The position numbers and the translations under genes were made by a program. Source: Azolla caroliniana (taxonomy: Eukaryota; Polypodiophyta). Taken from it: a stretch of DNA of 64,000 nt. The notes beneath the pieces are model-generated. The model was not told the DNA's origin. It worked only from the letters and a program-made list of their open reading frames with translations, and searched no databases. This document shows positions 1 to 12,500 of the stretch, piece after piece. Every line of letters begins with the position of its first letter. Position 1 is the stretch's first letter. The stretch spans positions 28,272,001 through 28,336,000 of the forward strand of contig JBHGNT010000002.1 of assembly GCA_043228905.1 (NCBI GenBank). Direction: 5' to 3'.

Positions 1-1435
1 CTGGTCAAACAAGGTACTTGTATTGTTATATTATTGATACTGTATGAGCATTGTACAAACATAGTAGAGTCATATTATTGCATAGTAGACATGAAGCATT
101 CATTGTATGAACATAGTGATGAATCATTAGTACCGATAATGTTGCAGTTACTGATTTACATTGAACATTGTCCAAACATATAAACTGAATTATTGTTATT
201 AGTTACAACATTCAAAAGGTTGGCATTGTCCATGGTTATTAATGACCTCAACTTAGCAACTCAACAATAATATTATCAAATAGCATAAAACGATAGATAT
301 AGTAGTAACGCACTAATCAAAGGCACACAAACCTTAGTGAGGCTGGACATCAATATTTTTGGTATTGAGGGGAGTACTTCAAACACTTGCCAAGCCCTTT
401 GTTGCCTTTTAGTTAATATATTTTGTCTACAATGATGGTGACCTCCTTATCAAACTCACCTCTTTTTTCAAAACCAAGTGTAGTATACACACCCCCATTA
501 TCGAGACTTGCCATAGCAACCTCTCACATTGGATTGAGTACCTCAACCACTTGGTTATGATATTTTTCTTGTTTATCCACATATTATGATCATTATCATC
601 ACCTTAACTCATCGTTTTCAGATAACTCATGCATCAATGTATTTTTGAGATACCTTTCATCAACTTTCTTTGTATACAATAGCTGCTAGCTGCTAGTTGA
701 ACAACGTTGGGGACACATTTTGTTTTTCTAAATATTATTAAGTAACAAAAGACTCACCCAAACTTATTGAAAGAGTGGATTTCTCAAGGATAAATGAAGG
801 GATCAATCCATTGTATCTAGCATTTGAGCAAGGGGTTTGTCATGACTTCAATTTGACCTGTTCAAATTATCTCCTTGATGAAGTCACATGCTCACACATA
901 AGTCATGCTTTCTCTCTTTTTCGTGTGTGTTGTGTGTATGTGTGCCTTTTATCTTCGAGTTCTTTATGCAAACTTTCTTTTTCTTGACTAAGTAATGGAG
1001 GGGTTTTAACTTTTAACGATCATTTCAAAATATTGACACTTTTAGATAGGACAAGCTTTTTTGTACAATAATTGAGGAGGATACGAGGCATAGATTCCTT
1101 GCATTTTGAATTAATTGCTTCGCCGTTTGGGCTATTGTGTCATAATTTAGGCATCGCTAACCAAGAAAACATTTGATTGCTCCAAAGGTTTTTCGCATAG
1201 GGAGCTATAGAATTAGAAGATTGTATGTGACACTAGCTTAAATATTGGTGTATGGGTTCAATTAGATTTTGAGAAATGGGTTATTTTCACAACACCTTAA
1301 GAGCAATAACATTCTCAAATTTGCAAGAAATAGGAGACTTTTTGCCAAAGTAGAAATTGACAATGTGAATCATATGGTAATCTTTAGGCATGGGAGGATG
1401 ACAGAGAAAGGGTTATTAAGAGATGGGGAATCATG

Positions 1436-1438
<3 letters not shown>
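1..1438. other. AT-rich intergenic DNA without a recognisable gene
   Basis: No open frame here has family-like sequence, and stops are dense in all frames. I see no gene, RNA gene or intact transposon. Nothing more specific can be supported. Confidence 0.5.

Positions 1439-1468
<30 letters not shown>
1439..1468. repeat. (GT)n microsatellite
   Basis: An uninterrupted run of about 15 GT dinucleotides lies in intergenic DNA, just before a 162-bp tandem duplication. Confidence 0.95.
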
Positions 1469-1469
<1 letters not shown>

Positions 1470-1498
1470 TATGTATTGATGGGTTGCCTCTTATGTCT

Positions 1499-1821
1499 TC
1501 TTTTAAATGTAAGGAGTTTTACCATTAGGGAAACAATTTGGATTTGGGAACATATAAGAGATCCATCCTGTTTTGCTTGTTATGCTACTGGAAGTAAGTT
1601 TCCTAAGGCTCAATAAAATTTTGATACTTATACACAAAAAGAAACAATTTCCTAAGGCTCTCTTTTAAATGTAAGGAGTTTTACCATTAGGGAAACAATT
1701 TGGATTTGGAACAGAAAAGAGATCCATCTTGTTTTGCTTGTTATGCTAATGGAAGTAAGTTTCCTAAGGCTCAATAAAATTTTGATACTTATACAAAGAA
1801 AGAAACAATTTCCTAAGGCTC
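1499..1821. repeat. 162-bp tandem duplication with a LINE-like 3' tail
   Basis: Two adjacent copies, 1499-1660 and 1661-1821, are nearly identical by eye. Each ends with a block reading CTCAATAAAATTTTGATAC followed by an A-rich stretch. Such a tail resembles the 3' untranslated end of plant LINEs, so the unit may be a duplicated LINE 3' end. That origin is inference; the duplication itself is directly visible. Confidence 0.8.
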
Positions 1822-3608
1822 AATATTCAGCTCTCTGTCACAAATCCAATTGCCCGATCTTTGGTTTCAATATAGAAAACAACTTAATTTTCTTCAAAGG
1901 TTTGATGGGATAGATCTTGTGCATGCATGGGCTGAAATCCAAAATGAATGTAGCTAGGTTCAAGTTTTCCCACGGTACACATTATTATAATTAAGGACCC
2001 TTGATAACACCACCAAACGATCCAACTTAGCACGACTAGTGTGTGGCTCAAATAAGCTCCTATGTGCAGTCATGCGTAATTTCGTATATTGCTTGAAATG
2101 CACACACCACAACAAAATGCTTGGACATGCTCATATCATGATTTCCTTGAACATCATGGATCCGATTTGGTTCCCTTATGATCTACATTATTGAATTTGG
2201 TTCATGAAATTTGAATACTATAATCCCAATATGACCCTTGGGTTTTTTTGATAGAGTTCTACTGCATCAATACGATTCCGAGGAAATTTTAGTTTTACCT
2301 TCATTTGCAAAACATGCACAAAGGCCAAACTTTTCAGAAGTCCACACCACTATAAAAGACTAAAGGCCACTAGGGCAAATTGGCCTACATTTACCATGAC
2401 TTCAACTTACTCTATTCAAATTGAGTCACATGCATCTCATTATCATTTAGTGAGTGCATGTGCTTTTCATTTTGTTAAGTTATTTATGCACACTTTCTTT
2501 TTCTTCGAGGATAACAAGTTATGTTCCCAAGTTTGCTCATGAGTACATACATGGCCAATTTAACCACTACGTTTTTCAATATGCTAGCATAAGCCAATAT
2601 ATCGAAATTGCCAATTATTTGAGAGAAAACACATGAAAATAAATGTAGTCATTCAATGTTGTTGAGATATCAAGCTCAACTAGTTTAATCTAGTTAGTCA
2701 ACACATGTAACTTAGTAGTTACCTAGATCGAATCTAGTTAATTATGTGTTGACCTTAAGCCTTTAAACAGGACCTTGTACTTAAGTGGGATATTCTAGAT
2801 CCTCCACTCCTTAGTACATTTAATGTAGGACTTACACATAAGTACCTATGTTCTACCCACACATGTGCACCTTTGCACATGGGTTGTATATATACCTCAT
2901 TGTGGGTATTTTTGTATGTTGATGACACTTTTCAATATAGTCAATCATCCCCCATTTATCTTCGTGTTCATAAGTGTAACTTCCTCTCTCTCTCTCTCTT
3001 CCTCTCACACACTCTCACGTGCATATCATACTAATCTTTCGCTGCTTAACGTAACCATATAATTAGTCTCTAATTAACCCTAGTTAATTACCTAATTACT
3101 TAACAAATGTCCTAGGTTCATCACCTTCATTTGACATGAATGTCTTCTAGGCTATTAGTGATTTTACAAAGAGTGTAGATACTATATATATCTACATATA
3201 TGACAACTATTTACTATGTTTATTCTTTGAAAGAAACCAAGGATACTTGACACGGACTGTGAACACCAATGTTTTTAGTTATCCTTTCAAATACAACAAT
3301 CATTTCAATTTCAAGGATCGTTTTTAACAACTATTTAGGTTGAACTACCTTCAAAGACAGTGTCGATCTTGATAACAACTAATTGACCACCCTCGATAAC
3401 ATGCATATACACACAATCTTTACTAGTGACTCGTTTCTTAAAATTGTTTGCTTAAATTCAAGGTTGAATAAAACAACCAATTGTAAATAGAATAGACATG
3501 TAAAAGAAACACGACATTGTTTGTATCTCATCTTTTAGTAACCCATATTGATCACGTGCATAAAAAAAAAAGACAATTTCCTTAAGCTGACCATTTTGAA
3601 GGAGAAAA
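1822..3608. other. Intergenic DNA, no gene seen
   Basis: AT-rich sequence with only short chance frames. It contains a short (TC)n run near 2980-3005 and a TA-rich stretch near 3180-3200. No coding or transposon signature was recognised. Confidence 0.5.
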
Positions 3609-3829
3609 ATGTTAATGTGTATGATCTTGACACATTCATTGTATACCCACCTTTGGTACAAGCAATATCACAATCCATTGCGATTGTGCTCTGTATGCAA
3701 AGTAATGCAACATGTGCAGGAGAAGATGTTAATGTGTATGATCTTGACCCATTCATTGTATACCCATCTTTGGTACAAGCAATACCACAATCCATTGCGA
3801 TTGTGCTTTGTTTGTATGCAAAGTAATGT
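3609..3829. repeat. 117-bp tandem duplication
   Basis: Copy 1 (3609-3725) and copy 2 (3726-3829) share almost every base. They differ by a few substitutions and a short insertion near the end of copy 2. The short open frames that cross both copies, on either strand, simply reflect this repetition and are not taken as genes. Confidence 0.85.
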
Positions 3830-4154
3830 TATTGTTTTTCCACTTTGTGGAGAAAATTACGTCGTCAATTCGCATCGGAAAACACAAACTTTATTAATAA
3901 CATAAACCAAAGCTACTTATCTTTGATTTGAGAACAATCCACATAAAACCTTTTTTGTAACCAAAGAATAACCTAGTAAGTTGACAATGAGACAAGATGG
4001 ACAAGTGAAAGCGTTAACATGGTTCTATATAAGGCAATAATTCAAACAAAGCAAATATTATGCAATAGAGGTTGAAGCTACTTTAACGAGAAATCGCGGT
4101 GTCCAACATGTACATTGTGTGTGCGTGTGTGTAGAGAGAGAGACATAGAGAGAA

Positions 4155-4170
4155 GGGGGGGGGGGGGGGG
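4155..4170. repeat. G16 homopolymer
   Basis: A run of 16 G on the plus strand follows a short GA-rich stretch. The length in a single assembly is unreliable, and such tracts can form G-quadruplexes. Confidence 0.9.
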
Positions 4171-4324
4171 TTATGGGGCCAAATGCCATTTTTATAAGTG
4201 ACTAGCAATCTTTTGTATCATTGCTTCCATTGAGTGTCTTGGATGGCTATCATTGAACGTTTAAGAAGAATGTACAATACACCACGAATGGTGGTAGATC
4301 TTAAAATGTAGTTAGTATTCTAAT

Positions 4325-4870
4325 TTGCCACTTGTAGCAAAGGTCTACATTTGGAGAGTTTTGATTGGGGGATTGCCTTTGGGATTAGCTCTAAAGCGAC
4401 TGGAAGATAGTACTCATCATTTTATACAATTTCTGATTGCTTGTCAAATTTGGAGTTACGTTTGTCAAATTTGGCAAGTTTTATCGCGATGTTATTTGAT
4501 GCCTAGACAATGGGTGTTTGCACAATTTATACAAAGTTCACCCAAATTTAGAGATGAAGATTGTTTTCCTATTCCTAAGGTATTGGGAATTGCGTCATAA
4601 TTGGGATATGCGCAATCCCTTTGTATTTAATAGTAGGCATGGAGTGAACACATATCTACGAAAGTTGGCGGGAGCACTAATGTGGCAATTTTCTTTATTA
4701 GAGCAAGTGGAAATTCTTCTATCATTGGAGTGTTTGTCTTTCAAATTGGCAATTCAACATGTTCCACTACCCATGTAGTTAGTGGGTGACCATACATATT
4801 CTATTGTGACACCCATTGTAACTTGTGTTTTTCACACACATTTATTAATATAATTCCGTGTTTTGACCGA
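4325..4870 (+). pseudogene. Decayed 3' part of a LINE (reverse-transcriptase zinc-binding region)
   Basis: The frame from 4325 reads like the C-terminal zinc-binding region of plant LINE polymerases (zf-RVT): KVYIWRVLIGGLPLGLALKR, then a CQIW...VCQIW pattern. A second frame takes over at about 4518-4778, so the copy is frameshifted. The sequence to about 4870 has no further coding potential and may be the LINE 3' tail. Assignment rests on recalled family motifs. Confidence 0.55.
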
Positions 4871-5669
4871 AAGAGAGGGAGAGAGAGAGATTGGTTAATG
4901 CGTCTTTTTGGTTCACTTTGCAAGAGACACGCATGCCCTACTAGGATTCATGTACATTCGAGGAGAAGTTGGTAAAGCTTTTAAAACTCTAGTGTTGTGT
5001 ATCTCTTGTATACTATCAAATTAGGATATTGAAGAGAGAATTAGGAATCCAATTAGAAAGTTTAACTTTTCAAATAAAAAGAGGTTGATTGGTAATGTGT
5101 GTAAAATCCTCCCATTTAATAAAGATATCCATGTTTTGAGAAATATAGTGGAAGTTTTAGAGAGTAAAATGCTAACTTTATAAAGCAAGAAAGTACACCA
5201 TACAATAAATATTCTTATAGAATGGCCAAAATTTTGAACATAAAGCTACTTGGACGTGGCTCAAAACAAACCTTGGAAAAAGAGAAACCAATACCACGAA
5301 TTGATGAAAGAAATAAAGTCATATTTATGTGGAGAGAATTGCAGATGCGTACATAAAAATGTCAACCACACCAATCATTACACCCTTGGAGGGATGCACT
5401 TTGACAAGCTTGAAGACTATGGAAGCGGTTGGTGCTCTAATGTGCACGCGCACATGCATTCAAAGATTTTACGTCCACGGAATAACTAAGATGGCATGTC
5501 ATATTACAAAAAGTTTGATACCCTAATACTAACAGAGAGCATTTCCATGGAGATGCATGGGATCACATGCAAAATTAATCGAGGGAGAGAGGGAGAATGA
5601 ATGAATACAAAACCACACGATTTGAGTGAGAGGCACTTCCCCATTCCGCGATGGATACTATATGTACCT

Positions 5670-5707
<38 letters not shown>

Positions 5708-5904
5708 GTTGGTGGCAAGCTAAATAAAGTAGAGGGAGAAGGAGAGCACCCACGACAAAGGGAGGCGAAAAGAGAGGTGATGTCTCCTTTGCAAAGAGAC
5801 AAAGGGATCTCAAGAGAGGGATAGAAATGGTGACATCTTGAGAGAAAGAAAGACACATTACTATCTCATCAAGAAGAGGCCTAGTGTGGTGGGGTTACAA
5901 CGAG
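4871..5904. other. Intergenic DNA upstream of the phytyl-ester-synthase gene
   Basis: No gene seen. It includes GA-rich low-complexity DNA, notably a (GA)n run at about 5671-5706. The minus-strand frames rich in Ser and Leu across it are products of the GA repeat and were not annotated. Confidence 0.5.
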
Positions 5905-6195
5905 AGGGAGAAAGAAAGATATATTAACGTCTTCTAAGACCAAAATTGGCCCATGAGACAATCGGTTTACAAAAAAAATGGGGTTTTTACCCATTTATCG
6001 AGAAAGAAAGAAAGATATATTAACGTCTTCTAAGGACAAAATTGGCCCATGAGACAATTGGTTCACAACAAAAAATGGGGTTTTTACCCATTTATCGAGA
6101 AAGAAAAAAAGATATATTAACGTCTTCTAAGGCCAAAATTGGCCCATGAGACAATTGGTTTACAACAAAAAATGGGATATTTACCCATTCATCGA
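5905..6195. repeat. Threefold tandem repeat of about 96 bp in the promoter region
   Basis: Three consecutive copies start near 5905, 6000 and 6097. Each carries AAGATATATTAACGTCTTCT, a GGCCCATGAGACAAT block and TTTTTACCCATTTATCGA-like ends. They lie 400-700 bp upstream of the start codon at 6589 and contain GGCCCA motifs. In other plant promoters GGCCCA elements can bind TCP factors; function here is not shown. Confidence 0.85.
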
Positions 6196-6401
6196 AAGTA
6201 AAAAATAAAAATAAAAATAGAGTTTTAAGCTAAATGGGTCTAGTAAAAAAAACATGTTTTATAAGGAATGTTCTATAAGGAGAGATAGAGAGATGTCCAC
6301 CCTCCACCCAGCTAAATGTCCACCCACATGGCCATAGGATATAGCCATGGCCAACAACTATATAACAATTCAATCGAATGAGAGGAGGAGATCACAAGGA
6401 A

Positions 6402-6470
6402 ATACGTATGTATGTACGTATACGTATACGTATACCTGTATTTGTGTATGTACGTATGTATGTATGACAT
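6402..6470. repeat. ACGTAT/GTAT palindromic simple repeat
   Basis: Alternating purine-pyrimidine DNA built of ACGTAT and GTAT units, with self-complementary blocks that could extrude a hairpin. It lies about 120-190 bp before the start codon at 6589, within or near the presumed 5' leader. A (TC)n run at 6537-6562 follows. Confidence 0.7.
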
Positions 6471-6588
6471 CCCATACGCACTCTCTCTCTAGACGCGCTC
6501 TCTCTCTCTCAGATTCCTCTCATTGCTCCATCGTTTCTCTCTCTCTCTCTCTCTCTCTCTCTGCTTCTGTGTGTGTGTCTGTGTTTCA

Positions 6589-9500
6589 ATGGAAACCTTC
6601 CATTGCCAGCCATTGGGTGGGTTCTCCATGGTGATTAATCGCCAGATAGTGGTCCGCCCACGCCTGCCTTCCCTCTTCAGAGTCCCTGCCCCTGCCCCTG
6701 CTCCTGCTCTCTCCAAATCCTCATCATTCTCAACCAGAATCGCTGCCATCCTCTCCAAAGAAGATGGACAGAATACCTCCAAATCCCCCAACAATGGTGC
6801 TGCCATTTCATCATCACCATCACTAAGGCCATCTTCTACAACACCATCGGCATCAGCATCAGCATCAGCATCTTTGTCATTAGCATCAGAATCATTGCCA
6901 TTAGCATCATCACCATCATCACCATCACCATCACCACTCTCAACTTCATTACCATCACCATCGTCCACACCATCACCATCACCATCACCATCACCATCGC
7001 CATCGCCATCGCCATCACCACCATCACCATCGCCATTATCAAGTTCTTCAACTTTGGCAGATTCTCCTAGTATAGTTAGAGGGGTGCAGGATTACATGGA
7101 TCGCGTCCCAAGTCTCATATCCAGCAGCGGGCCCACTACTCAACCTCGATGGTTCTGCCCCCTTGAATCCGGAACACCGCCTGACGGCTCACCACTTCTT
7201 CTCTTCCTTCCCGGTATTATTTCACCAAGTAACCCTTTGGCTTATTTTTGCATCGCTACTTGCATTAAACAGGGAAGAATGAAAGACAGGGCGAACTAAG
7301 CAGCCCTTCAGTGCGAAACCTAGAACCATTTGAAAATGTCGTACATACAATGGCTTAGCTAGTCAGCTCGCCACTTCCAAAAATTTGTCATTCGAACATG
7401 TACTCATACAATGGCGTCACATTCACCACTGGAATATGCAAATTCGTGGTGTTCTTAGCTTCTCAAATCAGATTTTGCATTTTGCTTTCTAAACCTTATG
7501 GGCTTTATTTTGTGTGCAGGTATGGATGGCACTGGGCTTGGGATAATCGGGCATTTTGAATCCCTTGGACGGTAAGATTTTCCTGAACGTGATGTTTATG
7601 CAATGAAGTTGTACTCTCCCTGGAGTCTCACTAAAGTTAAGGCTGGTTATGAGTATTTTTTTTTTTTTTTTGGGATTTTCAGAATGTTTGAAGTTCGGTG
7701 TCTGCATATTCCTGTTGCTGATCGAACTCCTTTTGAAGGTCTAATGTTCATCTCCTTAGACTTTGATCCATGAAAACTGTTATTATTTACACAAATTTTA
7801 GCAAGTGTTAATAAGACTGATGGATAATACTGCTCACAAAGGCCAAATTTAGCACAGTAATGCAAACAAATGCTGAATTAGAATTTAATTCGCTTATGAG
7901 GCAATCCTTTAATATTACATCTTGATATTTTTCTGATATTTGTTTCTGCGATGCAATGGAAACGCCTCTTAAGAGGATTCAAAGGCTCTAATTCGTTTTT
8001 CATTGGATGGTAGGAATGTTCATTAACACATTACCCGTCACAAAAGCATTCATCAAGTCAAACATATCATAACGCTTGGGATTACTGATAAAAATTTATG
8101 TTTTCACCACATAGCTTAAATTCCATGTAAAATTAAAGTCATTGAAATGTCTCCATTGGAATGTTAAAACTGCAAGCTCAAAGTAGGCCAAGCCATTATC
8201 CTCCCTTTTTCTTCCTAGCGTGACAATGGTTAATTATGACACTTGGAGCAACTGCTGCAACGTATCCAATTTTATACTTTGGAGGAAATAAGGGCTCTCA
8301 CAGGATGTACGATCGTTCCAAGAAGAATGCATAGTGGGGTTTCTGTGTACGCTGGCATGAGATTGGTTCCATTACCAGGCATTGCTATTGCATCCAAACA
8401 TATTACTGGGGAATTTCAGCTGTGCTAAAAGAAAAATAGATTTTTTGCTATAATTTAAGCGTGTGTGCAGCAATGAAACAGAGCCACACAGATTTCAGTA
8501 GGTGTCAGTTACTATTGGAAGTTGGTTCCTAGGATTAGAATGCATAGTGGGGTTTCTCTGTACGCTGGCACGAGATTGGTTCCAATTACCAGGCATTGCT
8601 ATTACATTCACACGTGTTACTGGGGAATTTCACCTGTGCTAAAGGACAAAGGGTTTTTTTTTTGCTATAATTCAAGCCTATGTAGATAGATCTTTTTAAA
8701 AAAAACCTTTAGGAGATGCATAAGTAATGTCCAATTGCCTGTGCACGGGTTTGTAATGGTCTAAAAAAATGAATCAGTATGTGATAGATCAATTTTTTAA
8801 AAAAACATTTAGGAGATGCATCAGTAATGTGTCGTAGAAAAATGGAGGATCCAATGCGTGTTTTGTAAATTGCATTTAGGTAGAGAGAATGATGTGCATG
8901 CTGGTAATGCTATAAAAAATATTGACTTTAATTTTACTTGTTTTTAGAAATACAAGCATTGGTATTAAGTACCAAGTAAGGGGAAAACACAAGTTTTGAA
9001 ATAGAGAAAGGCTTTGTAAAATATTGCGTTTTATGCCATGTTTTCTGCAGCCTTGATTAAGATTGTTGAAGACGTCGTACTGTTGGAAAGCCGCAAAGCA
9101 CCATCAAAACCTATTTATCTGGTTGGGGATTCTTTGGGTGGAGCTCTTGCATTGGCAGTTGCTTCTAGAAACCCCAAAGTGGACCTTGTACTTGTATTGG
9201 TGAATCCGGGTAAATACATTTTATTTCATTGTTTCTAGTTATGCAGAATTAGTATATTAGTATTGCTTCAAAAGTTCAGATTAACAATTTTCAAAGTTTT
9301 TCCGTTTCAATAACTTCAAAAACTTTAAGGTGTATTTTACTGAAGACTGAAACAAATATGGTTTTAAAGAAAAAGTTAGGCTGATTTATAAACTTTTTGG
9401 AATCACCTCTGACAAAAAAGAAACCATGGTTTGTTTTTGGGATACAGCCACATCCTTCGAGAATAGCCAGCTTCAACCATTGTTGCCGCTTATGGATTTT

Positions 9501-12500
9501 TTACCTGATCAAATCTATCAAGCAGTTCCATATCTTTTGAGCTTCACAATGGGTATGATTTCTCAAAACTTCTTGGGTCACATGACACGTACATAGAAAG
9601 TTTGGACATGAATTTGAATAATGAGTGCACATACATTGTTGAGATAACGAATCTTGATTTGTTGCAAAATAGAAAACTAGTTTTGCGCATCATCATCAAA
9701 TTGTTTTTCATGACTAATATTTTAGAATAACATTTTGTACTGTTTTACTACATTTTTTCTTTTCCAAATGAAGGTACTACATTAGCATGAAGAAGCACCC
9801 TAAGGCTGTACATGAAATATGAACATATAGGTAATTACGCCCATGTTCTACTACTTTTTTGTAGGAGATCCAATTCGAATGGCACGTGCAACTGTTGAAA
9901 AGAAACTCTCAGATGTAGATAAAGCCCTGGCGTTACGTGACAATCTAGTTGGATTACTGCCGACACTTTCAGTTTGTCTCTCTCTTTCTCATTTATTATT
10001 GTCGTAATGAGCTTGTCTCAGCGGTAGAGCTATAGGTTTCAACATTGGCTGTGTGTTCAAAGCCTTATTTTCACGCATCTTATTTACACCATAGGTCACT
10101 TCTCCTAAACTACATGCCACATCGATGTGTGGGTCCCCGAACAGTAGATGCAATTGTTCCAACTATGCCCCCTATTGGCTTTCTCTCTCTCTGAATAAGA
10201 AAATAGTGATTTCCAAAAATTGTAACCTACAAAGAGATAGACAAATCAAATGTAAACATAAGAGACAAATTTTGATGATATGGAGGTGTAAAAGAAAAAA
10301 AAAAGTGAAAAAAAGGCCATAGGATATGAGAAACAGTTTAAAAAAAAGTAAAAACCAAGTCATTCCATAAATTCATAATTAGTTGGAGTGAACTGCACTT
10401 CTATATCTATTATTGTGATCCTTTAGCCCGCCTTCAAATGCAATATATCATGTAGCAAATTCTTTATGTTGCTATGTTTTGCATTAAGTTCCCCTCAATA
10501 TTTTTCTTTCTCAAATGGCAGGTTCTTGCTGATATTCTGCCTAAAGAGGCATTGCTTTGGAAGATAAATCTGTTGACTTCAGCTGCATTGTATACTAATT
10601 CTAGGCTTCATGCAGTTCAAGCAGAGGTACTCTTGTTGGTGAGGTGGGTTTTCATGTTAGTTTTGACATTTAACTTAATTATGTTAGCAATTCACTTCTA
10701 GAAGTTAAAGGGTGAATGTTCTCATTTGTTAAGATTGTTAGAAAGTGTTCATAGCCATCTATCATCTGTGAATAGTATGGTCTTACAAAATTATAAGTTC
10801 TGGCGTAATTTATTGTGATTTTGCGAAATATTTTTTACTAGACATTATCTTATTTGGAGATTGTGTAAAGAAATGCAAACAGTGTAGATATCTTGTTAGA
10901 AATCATACCCAAGTAGGGTTGCAATCTGGTTATACAAGGATATGGATGGTATGTCCCCCGTAGTATTCATGCTCTGTTCGTCCTTTACTTTTCTTTATGA
11001 CAGTGGGAAAGATCAAATGTTACCAAGCAGTGATGAAGCCAAACGACTCAAGAAAATTCTGAAAAAATGCACTGTTCGGTATTATAAAGATTCTGGCCAC
11101 ACATTATTATTGGTCAGTGTACTGTCTTTTCTGTTTTCTTGGATGAATGAAATCGTTGGGTTTTGTCTAAAATTTCTGCATATATGAAATAAAAACAGGA
11201 GGACAGCATGGATTTGGGAACTGTAATTCGTGGAGCTAAGCTTTATCGTAGATCATCAAAGTTTGATGCTGTGTCTGATTTCATAGCTCCAACAAGAAAG
11301 GAATTTGGTGAGGCCTACGAACGAAACAGGTAGTGGAGTTTCCTGTTAATGTTATGATAATGAACTTTACTATGTTTCAATAGGATTCTAATAGATGTAG
11401 AGAATGAAACAAAGCTTTTTATGCTTGTACCGTCAATGCAATTTATGATGTAGTGGCTCTTTTCATTTATGTTAACGACAGGTAGTGGAGTTTCCCATTA
11501 ATGTTATGCTAATGAACTTTACTATGTTTCAATAGGATTATAATAGATGTAGAGTATGAAACAGAGTTTTTTATGCATGTAATGTTGATACAATTTATGA
11601 TGGAGTGGATCTTTTCATTTTTGTTAGCGAAACAGGTAGTGGAGTTTACTATTCATGTTAAGATAATGAACTTTACTATGTTTCAATTGATTTAGTGTTG
11701 AGTAGACGTACAGAATGAAACAGAGCTTCTTATGCACGTAATGTTGATGAAATTTATGTAGTAACTCTTTTCGTTCATGTTATGGTAATATTCTTTCTTG
11801 TGTTTGAATAACATTCTAATACTTTTAGAAAAAAAGAAAGCCAAATCAAGAGGAAGAAAAATAAACAATGAAAAACAAAACGTGTATACACTTATGCACA
11901 CCATTATATTTTCCTTTATACCGATCAATAACCAGCTTTTGGTTGTCCAAATCCTTTTCTGAACTCTATTTGTAAACTAAAATATTTCCGTTTTCTTCTT
12001 TTATTTATGTATTTGAAGGCTTTTGCGAAGGATGACGAGTCCTGTATTTCTATCAAAGATGGAGGGTGGGAAGATTGTTCAGGGTTTATCTGGAGTTCCA
12101 AATGATAGACCAGTCCTTCTTGTCGGATACCACATGCTGATGGGGCTAGAGTTATCATTACTTGTGAGTGAGCTTTTGAAGGAGAATCGGGTGGTTCGTG
12201 GTGCTGCACATCCGATTCTATTCTCCCCTGCCCTGGAAGGTGACCTACCTGAGCCTGGATTCAATGATGATATTATTATCTTTGGGGCTTTACCTGCAAG
12301 AAACAAAAGTTTTATAAAAGCCTTGGCCAGTGGGCACTCTATTCTCCTATATCCTGGTGGAGCTCGGGAGGCACTTCACCGCAAGGTTTGTTAGGATTTT
12401 TTTTCCTTTTTTTCTTCTTTTATCTTAACTTCTTCTACACATTCTCTCCAGATTTTGTTATTTTTTTTCATCTTAATTTCTATATGTTTGCAACTATTAC

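Noticed and set aside
6523-6588. Upstream extension of the acyltransferase reading frame
   Set aside because: It begins at a TTG and is composed of CT/GT simple repeat; the first ATG is at 6589.
6489-6968. Minus-strand 159-codon frame rich in Asp, Gly and Ala
   Set aside because: It is the complement of the Ser-Pro microsatellite in exon 1 of the plus-strand gene; composition is dictated by the repeat.
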